DNA from: Pelecanus crispus
Taxonomy: Eukaryota > Chordata > Aves > Pelecaniformes > Pelecanidae
Reading direction: 5' to 3'
DNA length: 64,000 nucleotides
NCBI RefSeq assembly: GCF_030463565.1
Contig: NC_134652.1
Location: 19,569,397 to 19,633,396 of the forward strand
Part shown: in pieces, positions 13,493-27,230 of the stretch
Layout: the number at the start of each line of letters is the position of its first letter
How positions within the stretch are numbered: position 1 is the first letter of the stretch
Translations under genes and position numbers: made by a program
The notes under the pieces: model-generated
The model's database searches: none
What the model was told of the DNA's origin: nothing
The model's input: the letters and a program-made list of their open reading frames with translations, nothing else

Positions 13493-13535
13493 CAGAATCA
13501 TAGAATCCTTTGGGTTAGAAGGGACCTTGAGAGTG
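13493..13535 (-). mobile_element. short CR1 3'-end relic
   Basis: The plus strand reads AGAATCATAGAATCC followed by TTTGGGTTAGAAGGGACCTT. This is the reverse complement of a CR1 3' terminus: the (TTCTATGAT) tail preceded by the AAGGTCCCTTC-AACCCAAA motif. Only about 43 bp is recognisable. The motif variant resembles the one at 36913-36979 more than the two longer CR1 copies, so it belongs to a different subfamily. Confidence 0.85.
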
Positions 13536-16500
13536 TTAGGGCTTTGCAATATAAAGCCTTCTGAGCTTTGTTTTAGTAAAGAAATAAACAAAAAAATGAA
13601 GTTTGTGATTTTTTTTTCCCCTTCTTCTCACCTTGTAACTGTACTTCTGAGGTCAGATGTGCAACACTGGGTGTTTTCATGTAACAAGCAAGTCTGATCT
13701 CACCCCTTCTGACTTGAGTAGCTGGCAAATACTTGGGATCTCAGAGGTTGGAGAAGAAATTTCTAATTTGGTTTTTTTTTGCCTTGCCTATCTTGATAGC
13801 AAGCATGCAGCCTCATCCGGCTACAGCTGTGCCAGATAAAGGACCACTGGCCTCAGCTGCTTGCAAAAATACCCAGTAAAGGTTGCCAGGATTACCTGTC
13901 CTTTGTCTATGCCAGCTGAACTGCTTGTGGGAGCGCTTTATAGGCTACTTCAGTCAAACCAAACCATTAGCAAAGATGAACTAATTAAGATTTTTGGTTA
14001 ACTAAAGCTTTTTAATTAAGCTTTTTTCTGTAACTAAGATGGTAGGTTTTCTGTTCTCCGCTGTGATCCGGGTCATCTCAAACACGTGGGGTCTGATCGC
14101 CGTGCCTCCTGAGTGAACATGCATCCTGGATGCTCTCGAGGCTCCCTGTGCAAGGAGACTCTGCAACTTACGTGCAGCATATGCCATGGATCCTCTTTCA
14201 GAGTATGGGTCTGGGCAGGCGGCTCATCCATCCACCTTGCACTTCTGTTGTATTTTAGTTAAACTGATGCAGCAAGCAGAATATCCCAAAGAGTACTTGA
14301 GTAGTCAGCAGCCACAGGGAGGGTAGATACTGTGTCTTCAAAAGTAATAATAATAAAAAAGAGTCTTGGTATTGTTCTACCCATCTTAAATTGGTGACTT
14401 TGTACACTGTAAGAAGGGATCAACAGTGATTTCACTTAACATCTACATAGTCATTGTTACCCTGGGTAACGTGATATGAAGTGAATTGTTATGGAAACAC
14501 AGCAGCACTTTATGCCTTGCAAGTAAGGAAGGAGTAGATGCAGTGTGAATCCATACATCCAGGAGGTCATTCTGCACCAAGACAAAATGAGAGAGATATC
14601 TGCCTTTACTAGTGAGGATTTTAGGTTTAAGGAAACACTCAGAAATCCATAGAGTGTTTGTGCTCATTTTCAATAAAGTGTTCACTGGTTACCTAGGATG
14701 CTCTATGGCAGTGTCACTCTTGTATGATTTAATTAATGCAGAACCTGCAAAACAGTACCAGATGTTAAGGAAGTGAAGCAAAATGAAGACTGGCACTGAG
14801 TTGCAACACAAGATTGGCTTATGGTGAACTTACTTCCATCAGTGCAGCTAGGATAATTGGTAATTATGCCAGGGATTCCAAAGGATAGCAGGTTGTTTTG
14901 CACGAAATGAAATCACTTGGTTCACTGCATTTGCATTGATTTCCACCTCTAGGACTTGCTAGACAGGCAGATTAATCTTATATATACTTTTTCTAAAAAA
15001 CAGATTTACAGATTTTTGATTTTAAATCACTCCTGTAGGATGGAGTTTAGAGCTGAATGAAGATTTTGGAGCTCTGTATTGTATTTTCCAGAAATGCTCA
15101 ATCCTGAGGAATACCTCAATGAAGGTCATTCTGATTTGGATGAGCAAGGATGAGCAGGTAATCTGGAGTCTGTAGAGGGTTGTCAGCAATCCACAGGGAA
15201 GAAGTGGGGACTAAACAGCAGATAGGTGGTTATAAAATCCAGGAATTTTAAGAGCAGGGTTGCTGAAAGGACTAGGAGTGAAGAAACATGTTTTGAGCCT
15301 TGCGAGAATGCAGTCCCATGTTACAATTATTACAGCAGATCTATGAAATAATCTGGTTCAGAAAATCAAAATCCCATTTTGCTGATTAATTTTAGGGCAA
15401 GGCCCTGCAGACAGTTGAATCATCACAAGTGAAAGAAGTTAAACTGTGGCTGGAGGTTGGGAATGACTGGCCCGAGTGGGAACCTCTTATCTTCACCTTG
15501 ACGCTACACCATATAGTAACTGTGCTGTTGCCTGATACTGTTAAAAATTACATTATTTATACTATAGTTCTGACCTGGTAATGAGATCCTTAGTATCCAA
15601 TGTTTTAGACATATTCACATGAGAAATAGCATAATTTATTAGTGAAAAGAAAATAGCTGTTTAGTTGAATATTGTGAATAACTTATTAGGCAGTGATTTC
15701 GTATTGTCCTCAAACTTATTAGGGCAATTTGCATGTAATAAGATCCTTTGTGCTCCCGGCTCTCTAAGGTGTCGCTTATGAAGGAGGCAACTTCACCAAG
15801 TAAGATTCTGTGAAGAAAGAGTGAGTCACATTACATAAACGTGAAGCTGAGTTCTTTTTCTTTTGCTAAAATCTTTCCTGCAGTAACAAAGCCTCTGGCT
15901 CAATTTATAAAATATCTCAGCTGTGGAGAAGATACTCCAGGCATTTTGGATGTCAGAAAGAAGACAGCAGGATGTTTTCTACCTTAGAAGGCTGTCAGCT
16001 CCGCGTGCTATGCCAGTTTTGGGGTGGTAGCAAGAGAATGCATATGAAACAGGAGCTAAGTGAGAGGGAATCTAGCTGGTTTGTTCTCACTGTTAGTCAA
16101 TGAAAGAGAAAGGAAGCAATCTTCACTGGATTCATTATTTTATGCTACAAACAGCGTGTACAACTTTCAGCTAAACAAGTCCTCACTGAGACAGTGTACA
16201 AATAAATAATGCATGTAGACTTCGCTCCAAAGAGTTTACAATTAAAATACCGTGTGAGGAACAATGTACGGCTTTTCAATACTCCTTACTTAAGGTAGGC
16301 ACGAATTGCAACCCTGCCCCTTGTTCCAGAGGGGGCTAGTGTGCTACAGTGACCCGGATTTGTATGCCTGAGAGGGGCAGCCTTCTCTCCTAGTAGGAAC
16401 AGCCCCTGTCTATAACTGCACCCGTTCAAAGGTCTGAACACTTAGGAAATGTCACACCTCTCTCATATAATTAGCACAATTATAGGTCATTAGTTTCAGC

Positions 16501-18184
16501 TCTGGTTTCCATTTTGATCTGTGCTGCCCCATCCAGTTATGGACCATTTTTTACTCCCAAGTTTAAAGCATAAGGAATATCCTGCAATAACATAAGCCAG
16601 GCAATTGTTTTCAAGGAGGCTGTGAACACAAGCCTTTCAAGGAGGCAAAGGATCTAATCTTGCAAACATTTATGACAAGGTTTACTGTAAGCAGTGATAA
16701 AAACACATGGATGTGAATGCTGCATACGTTGGTGTGTGGTCCTTGCAGAACTAGACACACACACTGCTAGTGGCAGTGCTGAGAAAATTGTAAGGCATTC
16801 GTTCAGGAACAAGAACCTGTTGCTGAAATACAGAATGTAGTGATCTGATTTCCCCACTGAACTGACATCTCCATGGGGACTCACGTCTAGTACGAAATTT
16901 TAAAAACCTCAGATGTTTAATGCCTTGAGCAAAAGTAGCTAGTAGTTAAGTTCAAAGGTATGTCAGGACTGATCTCTACCACAAAAACAAAAAAGAAGTC
17001 TGTGACTACAATTCTCTTGACCATCATTTTAGCACAATGAATTTAGATCACAAAGCCTGCAAACTAGTTATTACCATAAACATTCTTAGTTTGCAGTAAC
17101 AGTCTATGTTTACCTAGACTGTTCATCAAATGCTGGTAGAGTCTCTTCAAGAGCATGCCTTTGCTATAAACCACGAACCATCTTTCCTCTTCGGGGCCAG
17201 ATATCTGAGATTTTTTTGACTGGCCCTAGCATTAATATATCCCAATGCAAATGCCACCCAGCTGTGATATTGAATATGACTTGAGAAAACTGATCTAAGA
17301 AAAGTAAACACCTAAGTCTTTTCTCATCACTAGCACTTTGCCATCAAGAAGATGATTTAGCTTTGTATTTTGAATACCTGCACACAAAACTTAATAAAGC
17401 AGTAAATTTTAACATCAGAAGGACTACTGAAAATGCTAAGCCTGAAATTCTTAAAAACATTTTTCTTTATATAACAGGTCTGGTGGTGAGAAGCAAAGAG
17501 AATGTTCCTATTGACTCCAAAATCATTACAGGACTGTTTTGGCCAGGGCTATCTACCATGGTAGATATAGTGGCCTAAGTTCCAGCCAGCCTTCCTCTCT
17601 CCTTTATTTATGTTTCTTCAAGGGAAAGAATAGCAAATGATTTGAGGAGACAAGTGATCTGCTTCTGTGTCATAAATTTCCTACAGAGTGGTGAGATACA
17701 CTTACGTATGGCTGCTGTGCAGGGACTTTAGGAACCCCCGTACAGCAGCCAAGAGATGGAGAGTCCAAGGCTCATCCTCCCTATTTCTAAACATTTTTAC
17801 AGGTCCCCTCTATAGGCAACGGAGAGATAACTTCTCTAAAGGGCAAGTTAGCTCACTTGAAAACAATCTCACAAGCCCATCTGTGCTCTCTACAGAAGGA
17901 GTGCACAGGCAAAACACAAGCAAGGGGCATTCTCCTAGGAAAGAGTGAGAGGGGAAGTTTTGGGGCTAGATGCTATGGATGCATCCCATTTACAGGGATT
18001 CAAGGGGAAAGTGCTTGGCTGAGAGATCCAGCAAGGTTCAGTCAGTCAGTGTGCAACTGCTCAGAGTGGTTTCAGGGGCTCCCATCCATCGTTTCAAAGT
18101 TGAGGCCACTGAGACGGAGCTTGTACAGCTGCTTGGGCTCCCAGGGAGACTCAAACATTTTCCTAGCAGTGATAAGAGAGCCCC
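13536..18184. other. non-coding intergenic sequence
   Basis: AT-rich unique-looking sequence. I see no exon with recognisable protein similarity, no tRNA-like cloverleaf and no clear repeat except short A or T runs. Confidence 0.6.
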
Positions 18185-18263
18185 AGCCTCTGGTTTAGAG
18201 GCAGGATACTGGGCTAAACAGACCCTTAGTCTGATGGGAATGACTTTTCTTATGTTCTTATGT
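18185..18263 (+). mobile_element. ancient CR1-type LINE 3'-end relic
   Basis: The motif GGATACTGGGCTAAACAGAC, then CCTTAGTCTGA and a TTCTTATGTTCTTATG tail, matches the 3' end of old amniote CR1 lineages whose consensus includes an 'actgggctagatggaccctt-ggtctgaccc' style ending. Diverged and partial. The 5' boundary is uncertain, and the element may extend left to about 18060. Confidence 0.7.
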
Positions 18264-21200
18264 AAGTTCTCATCTCCAATTCCCATCTGCAGGTCATGAA
18301 TCAGACACTCTCTGCAGTTCTGGAAATTATGAATGAGGAAACTGTCAATTTATAATTTGTTCTCAAGTGCTGAGAAAAAACACAACTCTGTAGAAAAAAA
18401 AAAAACCCAACAAACTGTACAAAAGATAAGGCAATGCCCATCACTAGCCTCTCCTTTTCAAAAGAACAACTAGCAAGGCCACAGATATTCATTTACCTCT
18501 TGTGCAAACCAATGCTGATAACTGAAATACACATTTAGTAGTTACACACGTAACCAATATGTAGCTGGTGGTTTCCCTGTGCTGTTTCATTACTTCTGTA
18601 ATTAAAATGTGAATGGCTTCCTCAAGTCAATATATAGGAAGAACTGTACCCTAGGGCTCCCAAAACCTCAGATGTTCTTCCATTTGGAATATGGTTGTGC
18701 TCTTTGGCAGTTCACTCCAGAGGCTCTCATTTCTTTGGAAATGCTACTTTGGCAAGAACATCTTTGCACCCCACTAATAGCAGTTTGCACTTTTAATACA
18801 ATGCCTTCTGGACAAGATCTCATCGCAGAGTATAAGTAACAATTAATTAAGATGTTCAGAGACATGATGTTGGCAGACTCCTGCACACTGCAAGCTTCTC
18901 CTTAGCACACTCCCAGCTCTGCTGCAGCCCTAGAATTAAACTACACTGGTTGTGGATCAAACATGCTGTATACCTGTAGTAAGATAATTCAGCCTGTGGT
19001 GCTTTGCTTCTGTATGCTTATGCTTGCTGTGGTTCAGACAGTGCCAAAACCTCCCTGAGTGCCGCAGTGGGGTAAGCTGTATTTGCCATTGCTCTGCTAG
19101 GGGCTAGAACGCTTTCCAGGTTATTAACAGTCACTGCAAGACTCTCCTTCCATGTAACCTCCATGTTGCCCACTTCCAGACTGGCCTATGTAATGACATG
19201 CCTATGTACAGACTTTTTCTGATACCCTGTGGCTATCACTGTCAAGATACTGAAAAGCTAGACACTGCTAGCATATCCCAGTATTCCTGGTTTAAATGCC
19301 AACAAACCTGTAGGGACAGAGAGTTACCTAGAAATCACCCATCCTGAAACCAGGTTAAGATAAAAACAAACGGAAGTATTTATTGCCACATCCAAAACAG
19401 AAATGTAATTACACTGATTCTTAACAGAATAGAAGAGAGAAATGGAAAAAAAAAAAAAATCTGCTTCTGCTAGGATTCAAAAGGCTTTTATTTTCCTCTT
19501 TCTATCCAGCTAATCACTTAGACACTTACCTAATCCACAGGCTCTGTCCATCTGCAGGCCAGAAACCTCACGTTGTTTTCACAGTGACTGTGAGTTTTCT
19601 CTTTCTTTTTGTTCAGATCCACCCTTTGAGATCCACAGAAGGAATAGGTGCAAGCCGGCAGACAGCGGACACAGATGAAGCAGAAGAAAAGGAAGAGAGC
19701 AGGGTAAACAGGCAACACAAGATCTCACATTCCTCAGCCTGGGATCCTCACTCCCTCGGGCAGTAACCCTGTGTTGTCAGTGGAGGCATATTTTTGGGAT
19801 GAAATGAAAGGGAAGTCACTGTAATGAAGCAGAGATCTGAGCCCTTTTCTCCTGAGAATATTTTGGCCAGTTTTTCTCCACCGGTTAGGTGGCTTTTGGG
19901 GTTTTTTTTAAGACCAACAAAGTTCTTCCTTTACTTATTTCACCCACTAATTAGACCCATTTTGAATCACTTATATTCAGCCTCAACCCTTTCCTGTTTT
20001 CAGGCAGGATATCAGCACGGTCCTTAGCCTACAGCAGTAAATATTTTTGTGGGAGCTCATTCAACTGCATGGACTCTACTTTGCTCTTTTCCTAGCAACA
20101 TTTACTGTCACATGCAATAAGAGTGTTTTATAAGTTTTTTGTTTACTTTTCTAAAGTTAATCTGTAGTTGATAAAGACTTGTTAGTCCTCCCCCATGGTG
20201 ATTACAACCTTATCACAAATTCCTGTCTCAGTCTTTTGCTCTGTTTGCTCACTGTGTCACTAATACAAATAAAATCACTTCTATGGCTGATAAAATATAA
20301 GCAGGAAAAAGAAAAAAAAGGGTTCTTGGGATTTTTCCTTTTAATTTTCTGCCAAGTCATATTGGATTTGTATTCTTAAATTAAAAGAAAAAAAAAAGTG
20401 TTGTAATGCCCATTGGGGGCTGTGAGAACAGGACTCTGCGTTCTCCAAACACATTCTCATTGCTTCATAAGCTAAGTTCATATTGAATATTTAGGAATAA
20501 TCTAGTTGATCTGATTTTACACTGCCCTGAACCTACAGGTGCTATATATGTATATATACAGCATGACTGTAAAATGTTACCGAGACTGAGCATCAGGCCC
20601 AGGGCACTCTGGAATTCTGTCCACTGAATCTAGTGGCAAGAGAAGTCCACTATGAAAAACAGATGAAACTTGAAAGAGTCTTTTCTCCTGAATTCAGTGA
20701 GAACTGAATTTGGCTTAGGTCTACTTGCAGGTGAAATCTTTTAATTGAATTTTATTACAAATTATTTTCTTGAGATATGACCAGCATAGAAGCTTTAAAC
20801 CTTTCACAAAGTTGAAGAGATTGTCACAGGGTGTATAAAAGCAAATGGCAGGAAGAGTGAACAATTTTTCAGTGACAATGTTGGTGTGAACAGACCTTCC
20901 TCTGCCCCAGCTCCTGGTCATGCATTCCTACTCCTGCCTGCTGTTATGCCATCTCAGCTGTTTGTGTGGCAACACAATGAAACAGACTGAGAAAGCGATA
21001 TGGCTGAAAAACAACTTAATTTTTTTGCCATGTTAGTTTACAGCCCTAGCAGTTCTGTTGGTTTCATAGCACATGAAGCTGGGTGATGCAGACACATGAA
21101 TAAATAGGTGGAAGCAGGAGTTGCCTACCTGAGTTTACAAACTGCTGCTTGTGAATGCTGAACCAGGTCCTAAATAGTAGCAAACGGGTTTATCCTTAAA

Positions 21201-24200
21201 AGAACAGTTCTCCCTTATCTTGGGCAAACAGAATAACAGGGAGTGGTTGGAAAGGGTAAGGTTCAATTTACTGCTCTGTGTTTAAGCAGTGCTAAACCGG
21301 GAGACAGTCCCTTAGGAAATGCTGCAGCCAGGCACAGCCAGTATGACTAGGGCTAATCACAGGCAGTGCAGGAGGGGAGAAACTTCTTAAGGTATTATTT
21401 ATTAAGGCCATTTGTTAAGTATATTTACTAAGAAATGTTTGTCTGTTTATTCAAACCAACATGCAACATTTGGCATCATGGATGGATAGGAATGAGGAAT
21501 GAGGAAAATGAGGAAAAAAAATGAGGCGTATATTTACTATGCAGAAATACCACCTTCTAGTTATGGAGTGTTGCATCCTACACAAACCCTGAGCTATTTT
21601 CCAGACAGCACTGAAAGCTTGTGTTGCTGAGTTATTCTACGCAGTTTTTTATGCTATGTTCATCACTCCAGTGTCCCAATCCAGCACTGCATTAAGTAAT
21701 GGCTATGACTGAATTGTGGGACAGTGGGACACTTCTCATTTCTCAGTTCCAGGGGTATAACTCATTTTATCCTGACTTGATGTTAAGAGCTAATCATACA
21801 CCATGCCTCCACTTCTCCATGCAATGGTTTCCAGAGAAGGAAAGCCAAGGAGAGACTGAAAGGGACCTGTCCCCAGTTTGAACAGTTGGAGTGTCTCATG
21901 GGAAGTACCTGTCATGCAATCAAGATGCAGCAAGTGCAACTAATGTTTGTCATGTCCTACCACAGGGAAAGAAGCACATACTACAGACAAGGATTTTTGT
22001 TTATTTATTTTGTATTCAAACACAAATTTGCTCAGCTTTTGCTAGAGAAGAAACATGGAGCACTAGGTGGCAAGGTGTGTGAGGTGCTGGAACTTCTGGG
22101 GCAAAGTGGGTCCTGCAGGATGGATTTTTTTTTTCTGACCAGGGACAGTTCCTAAGTAGTTATTAACCATGATCTTTACTGTGAAAATTTTATGTGGCCT
22201 TTGCCAGCATGAAGTCTAGGAAAGCCTTGAAGATAAGGAACAAGAACTTGAATCTGATTCAATTTCTAAAGTAGCCGGTGTAGGCTGTGGAGACCTTATC
22301 TGTTGTGCCCACATGTCTGTAAATGTCCTTGAACATCAGTGCCCAGTTACTTTAAATGCTGTAGTCCAGCCATGAGCTTGCAGTAAGTGGATAAATTAGG
22401 CTTGCCATTGCTTTCCAGTATGGGCTAATAGCCTAGCTTAGATAATAGAAAGTTTGTGCTGTCTAATGAGTGTTTGAGAGGAATCCAAAGATTGTTCTAA
22501 AATACAGGTTGGATAGATTGTAGGGATGTGGGATCCTCAAAGAAAGAAGAGTGAATATAGGGTTGTGAAGCCTTCAAAAGGCTTTTATCAGCCTCCTGGC
22601 ATCACTTCTGTCTTGCTTACATTCTATGTACCTAATTGTTGTTATTCCTCAAACGGAGGTTATCCAAGGACAAAGCCTTACTGGTGGCAGTGGTGTGGTC
22701 ATCTCCTCAGGACAGAAACAATTGTGCATCATCTCTGTGTTGTCTGACCATGTAGTCCAACCAGTTCCAATAGTGGCTGTATGCAGACTTCTAACAAGAC
22801 AAGAGATTGAAATGGTCCTTGTAAACCACTAAAATTTAGTGGCTACCATGTATCACATCTGCTGGGTGCTAGAAAGCTTTCCAGCTTGCTGACAGTCTCT
22901 GTTTTACTATATCTCTAAAATAAGTGAACACAAAACAAAACAAAAAGCAATGCTGTGGCTGTCTGAAATTCTTTAAAGTCAAATCATTTTTAGCAGAGGC
23001 TAAATTGCGCTTCTTAATGCTGAGTGCTGAGCACTGCCCCTTATAGACAGAAAATCCATTAGCAGTGTTTGAAAATACCACACATCTCAAAAAACTATTT
23101 ACACATTGTAAAGACATGGGCAAAAAAGTAAGGAAAACTCACGTTGATTTTCTGAATAATTAAAATTTGCATATTCTGAAGCAAACCAAAGAGATACATT
23201 CCAAACTTAGCAGGTAACTTTTTGTTGGAAGTGGAGCACAAATTACTAATTTCTACAGGAATCTGAATATGATTTGGCAATAGTTCTGCCACATCAGTTA
23301 GTAAGAGCAAATTTCAGAAATTTTTCATTCTGCAAAGTGCTGTGTGTGCCCTCTATTGGAAAGATATGATGGATTGCATTTTTAAACCTTAATTTTAAAG
23401 CTTGTTTTATAAATGCAATGAAAGTCGATGAAGCATTTGTATCCTAAAGTATACAGAGGTAGCATTTTGAAATAGTCAACACTTTATTATAGACTGGTTT
23501 TCACATTATTATTATCTTGATTACTTTAATCTAGATTAAACACTGGTTAAAATAACGTAGGTACTGATTACTATAGCAATGTAATGTATTTTGCATTTCT
23601 GTTTAAAAAGAAAAATCAAAAAGCTCTTTACTGTGCCCTGCTTCTCTGGGAAAGGCAGCCACTGTCATAAAATACATGGACATGTTGCTTTGTTCAATAG
23701 AGAAAGTGCTGGCTTTGTGTTGTGCAACTCAAAAATACAGCTCACTTAGGATTGCATTAAAAGCATCTTTCTGCCTCTTAAATTATGGGCTGTGTCAAGA
23801 GCCAGCTCAACCCCAACATTACTCCAGACAGCTTGTACGCTGCTTTGCCTTACGGGGGTGCTTCATGGCTCTCAGTGAGCGCTGCTCAGGATCAGAATAG
23901 GCAAGCGCACTGTCCCAGGGCTGCCTGGGCATTAAAGCGTCTGGTTTTACCTTCTGGATTTTGGACTGTACCTAAATGTCACACTGGCCATTTCATCCCT
24001 GTCCGAGTTGGGAAGGGTGCCCGCTCAAAGGTATTTGCCTTTGAAGGTGCTGAATGAAAATACTAGTGTCCAGTCGCTGGCACCCTCCCAAGGAAGGTCC
24101 AAGGCAGCAGGCCAGGGGTGATGAATTAATTCTTTGGTGGAAGCCGCTAGCTAGAACTGCGCTGGGGAGGGACGAGCCAAGGGAGCTGATAAAAGCTAAG

Positions 24201-27200
24201 CCACTGGGAACACCAAACGGGGAAAAACAAGAGACTCGCTCAGGCTAGTTCTGAAGAATAATGGAAGGAGTAATATTTTGATACACGCAAACAATATGAT
24301 GAGCTTATCAGTGTGATATCAACACAGAACTTCCCTGGAGAACGGGCTGAATTACTGAAGCTGATCAGAAAAGTGCCATCACCAAAGGTGACTTACTGAA
24401 AACATGCAACGCAGGATGCTCAAAAAACAGATTTTGCCTTTAAACTAAGCCTTAGCCAGCAGACTAAAATAAAGGACAGAGACTCCTTTTAGCATTACCT
24501 GTGGTGAAATATGAGCATGATTTTTCTATTTAGTAGTAAGTATTCACTTGTTTCTCGGCACAATACTGAACTCATTTGTTTGACTTTGAAGGGAAAAGTC
24601 TGGAAATGTTAGATTTCTTTATGGGTATTTATCACTAACACAGAAGATTAAATAGAAATTTTAAGTAAGATAGCTCAGGTTAAATGCACAGGTATGAAAT
24701 GTTGCTTTGCAAACCAAAGCGTTTCGAATTAGTTGATCTCTTTCATGCTGTTCACTTTAAAGTTGCAATTTAAATGACAGTTGATTGGATCTCCTACACT
24801 GCTTCAGTTTTCACGTATTTATTTTTATAATTTTTAAAAGAATTTTTAAATCTACCTATTATTTAAAAAAAAAAACAACCCAGTTTATCACTTAAATATA
24901 CCCTGTACTCTTTTGTTATTGACAGTATCTATTATTTAGAGTAGTCATATACTAATCACATTAATTATATTTTGAATGGTAGACTTCCATAAAATGACAA
25001 AACTAATAAAAGTGCTCAAATAAGGGAATAGTGAAGGAGGCAGAATCCTTATATTAGCACTAGCTGTTGCTTAAAGAAACCACAGAGACATTCAAACAGA
25101 TGTGTACCTCTGAATACCAGAAAAGCAATTTGCCAATCCCCCAATGTGGCTAAATGACGAATGCCCAGCAATAGCTAAGCCAAAGTGCAGACCTTTTGAA
25201 TTCTGGGGTCCAGCTCCAAAACTAACTACTGAAAACAGCCTCAGGAATAGTAAACTACAGCAGACAGAGGATAAGAAAGGAATTAGAAGGGTTGGTATGG
25301 CCCTGAACGGGTCTGCATTTCCTGTATCACCAGAGGTTAAAGGGAATAATCAAAGAAGGTTTAGGCAGTCCTCAGAAGGACAATGTTGTCTTCTCTGCTT
25401 CAGTTCTAAACTGGAGAACATGATGGGAAGACAGCTACCCTTGACCTAATCTTTCCTAGTAGTGAAAATAAAGCATTCTCTCAGACTGAAGAGTAGCTGT
25501 AAGATAAATCCAAGCAATCCTGTAATTTTAAAAGCATAAGAGTCATTGCGTCCAGGTGGCATACCCAAGAACTCTGAAAGCACTTACAGATTAAGTGGTT
25601 AGGCTGTTAGCAAATATATGCAGCTTTTGTGTGAGACCTGGAGGGTCAAAATAGTGCACCTGTATTTAAATTATAACTCTACAGTGCCGTCTCCAGGCAT
25701 TCCCAACGAGAGGGGTTTGCTCAAGACATTGGATTGAAAAGGATAGCTCAGTAGACTCTCAACCAACGCCTTGATATCTGCTAGAAGCCACTATCAGGCC
25801 CCTAACTAACGTCCACAATCTTTACACTCTAAAACTCTAAAAAATATTCGAACTTTTAGGTCCAGATATTCTTGTGTATGCTTCCTAGATATGTCCTGAC
25901 CCAGCCGCAGCGAGAGAATTCAGTGTGTGCTAACCCAGTTGCTCCCTGGGCACGCTGGCATCCACGGGAAGGAAACTCAGGTACAACAGCAGGAAGGGAG
26001 CCAGGACATGCTCTAATGAAGTTCCTGGTCTGTATGAGGGTGTTGGAGCATGCTGAAATACACACCTACAGCTCAATTTAGGCAAAGCCTGAACAATCCA
26101 GTCAGTAGAAGAACATAGAACTACTCCGTTTTTATTACATAAAACAGATACACAGATAATGCAGAGACCCTGCATCCAGTCAATTTGTCAACCACACTAC
26201 AATAAAAGACCTTAATGACTGTGGTAGGAAAGGATCTGATGGCCAAAATTTCTGCAAAGAGACATCGTATCTTGCTGAGCTGGTATAAAAGACTGTCTTG
26301 ATTTAGACAAGATAGCAACAAAGGAGAATTGATGGCAATTATTCTTTGACATTTAAAATTCCTGAAGTATTATCCTTCATGCAAGTTTGCTAAAAACATT
26401 AAGAAACTTCCCTTTATCTCTCAAGGAAATCTGTTTAGCCGCTTAGTGCTCCAAACACACAAGAGGTAGCATCTTCACTGCTGAGTACCCATTGCGTTGA
26501 TACCAGCAAGTGGTGTGGAAAAGCCATTTACCTGTAATTATAGTTCTCCTAGCACCCTGACACAGGAAATCCCAATTGTGAATAGGGACTGTCTTCCAAA
26601 TTAGATCATATAAAAGCATCACAGCATCCCCACAGACTGGTATTCATAAGTTATCATATAGCGATGCTTGGAGGGCCTTTCCAAAAAAGTGAATTTGACA
26701 TCTCTAGCCTTTATATCGGGGAGAGAACCCAGGCACTTTCCCCAGAAAAGTAATTTAGTTAGCTATTACATCACTTTTGTATCCTTACTTAACTTTAAAG
26801 ATATGGCAAACTCAAGAGCTGATTTTACTAAACAACTCATAGTGAAACCACTTCAAGAACCATATTAACGTCAAATGATGTGAAGAGCTACAGTGGGTTC
26901 TGTACTGGACATCACACATTCAAATTATTTGTTAAGCCTGAACAGACTAAACATGCTTTTGATACTTAGCTGTTGATTTAGTTATTCTTTCTTCAACTTG
27001 TCTAGACAGTTTCTGAAACAATGAATTATTCAGTGACTTCCAGTTCTATCCTACAGCTAATCCATATCTCTGTAATAAAAAGGTCATTTATTTTCAGCAG
27101 TAAATGCTGGATTCACTATACAAATAGATTAGCAGTCTCAGTATATGATCAAGTTCACAAAACTCACTTGGCATTGAAAGCATGAATATAATATATAAAG

Positions 27201-27212
27201 CCAAGATCATAA
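18264..27212. other. non-coding intergenic sequence
   Basis: AT-rich DNA with short homopolymers (for example A runs near 19446 and 20388) and a small (TA)-rich patch near 20544. No gene is supported. A frame at 23785-24057 beginning Met-Gly-Cys-Val-Lys-Ser was considered and rejected (see rejected items). Confidence 0.55.
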
Positions 27213-27216
27213 GTGT

Positions 27217-27230
27217 ACACACACACACAC
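27217..27230. repeat. (AC)7 microsatellite
   Basis: Seven perfect AC units flanked by GT and GTAC. It is short and probably of low variability. Confidence 0.95.

Noticed and set aside
23785-24057. Frame beginning Met-Gly-Cys-Val-Lys-Ser, like the acylated N-terminus of Src-family kinases
   Set aside because: Only the first six residues fit. No SH3, SH2 or kinase sequence follows and no donor site fits a first coding exon; likely chance.
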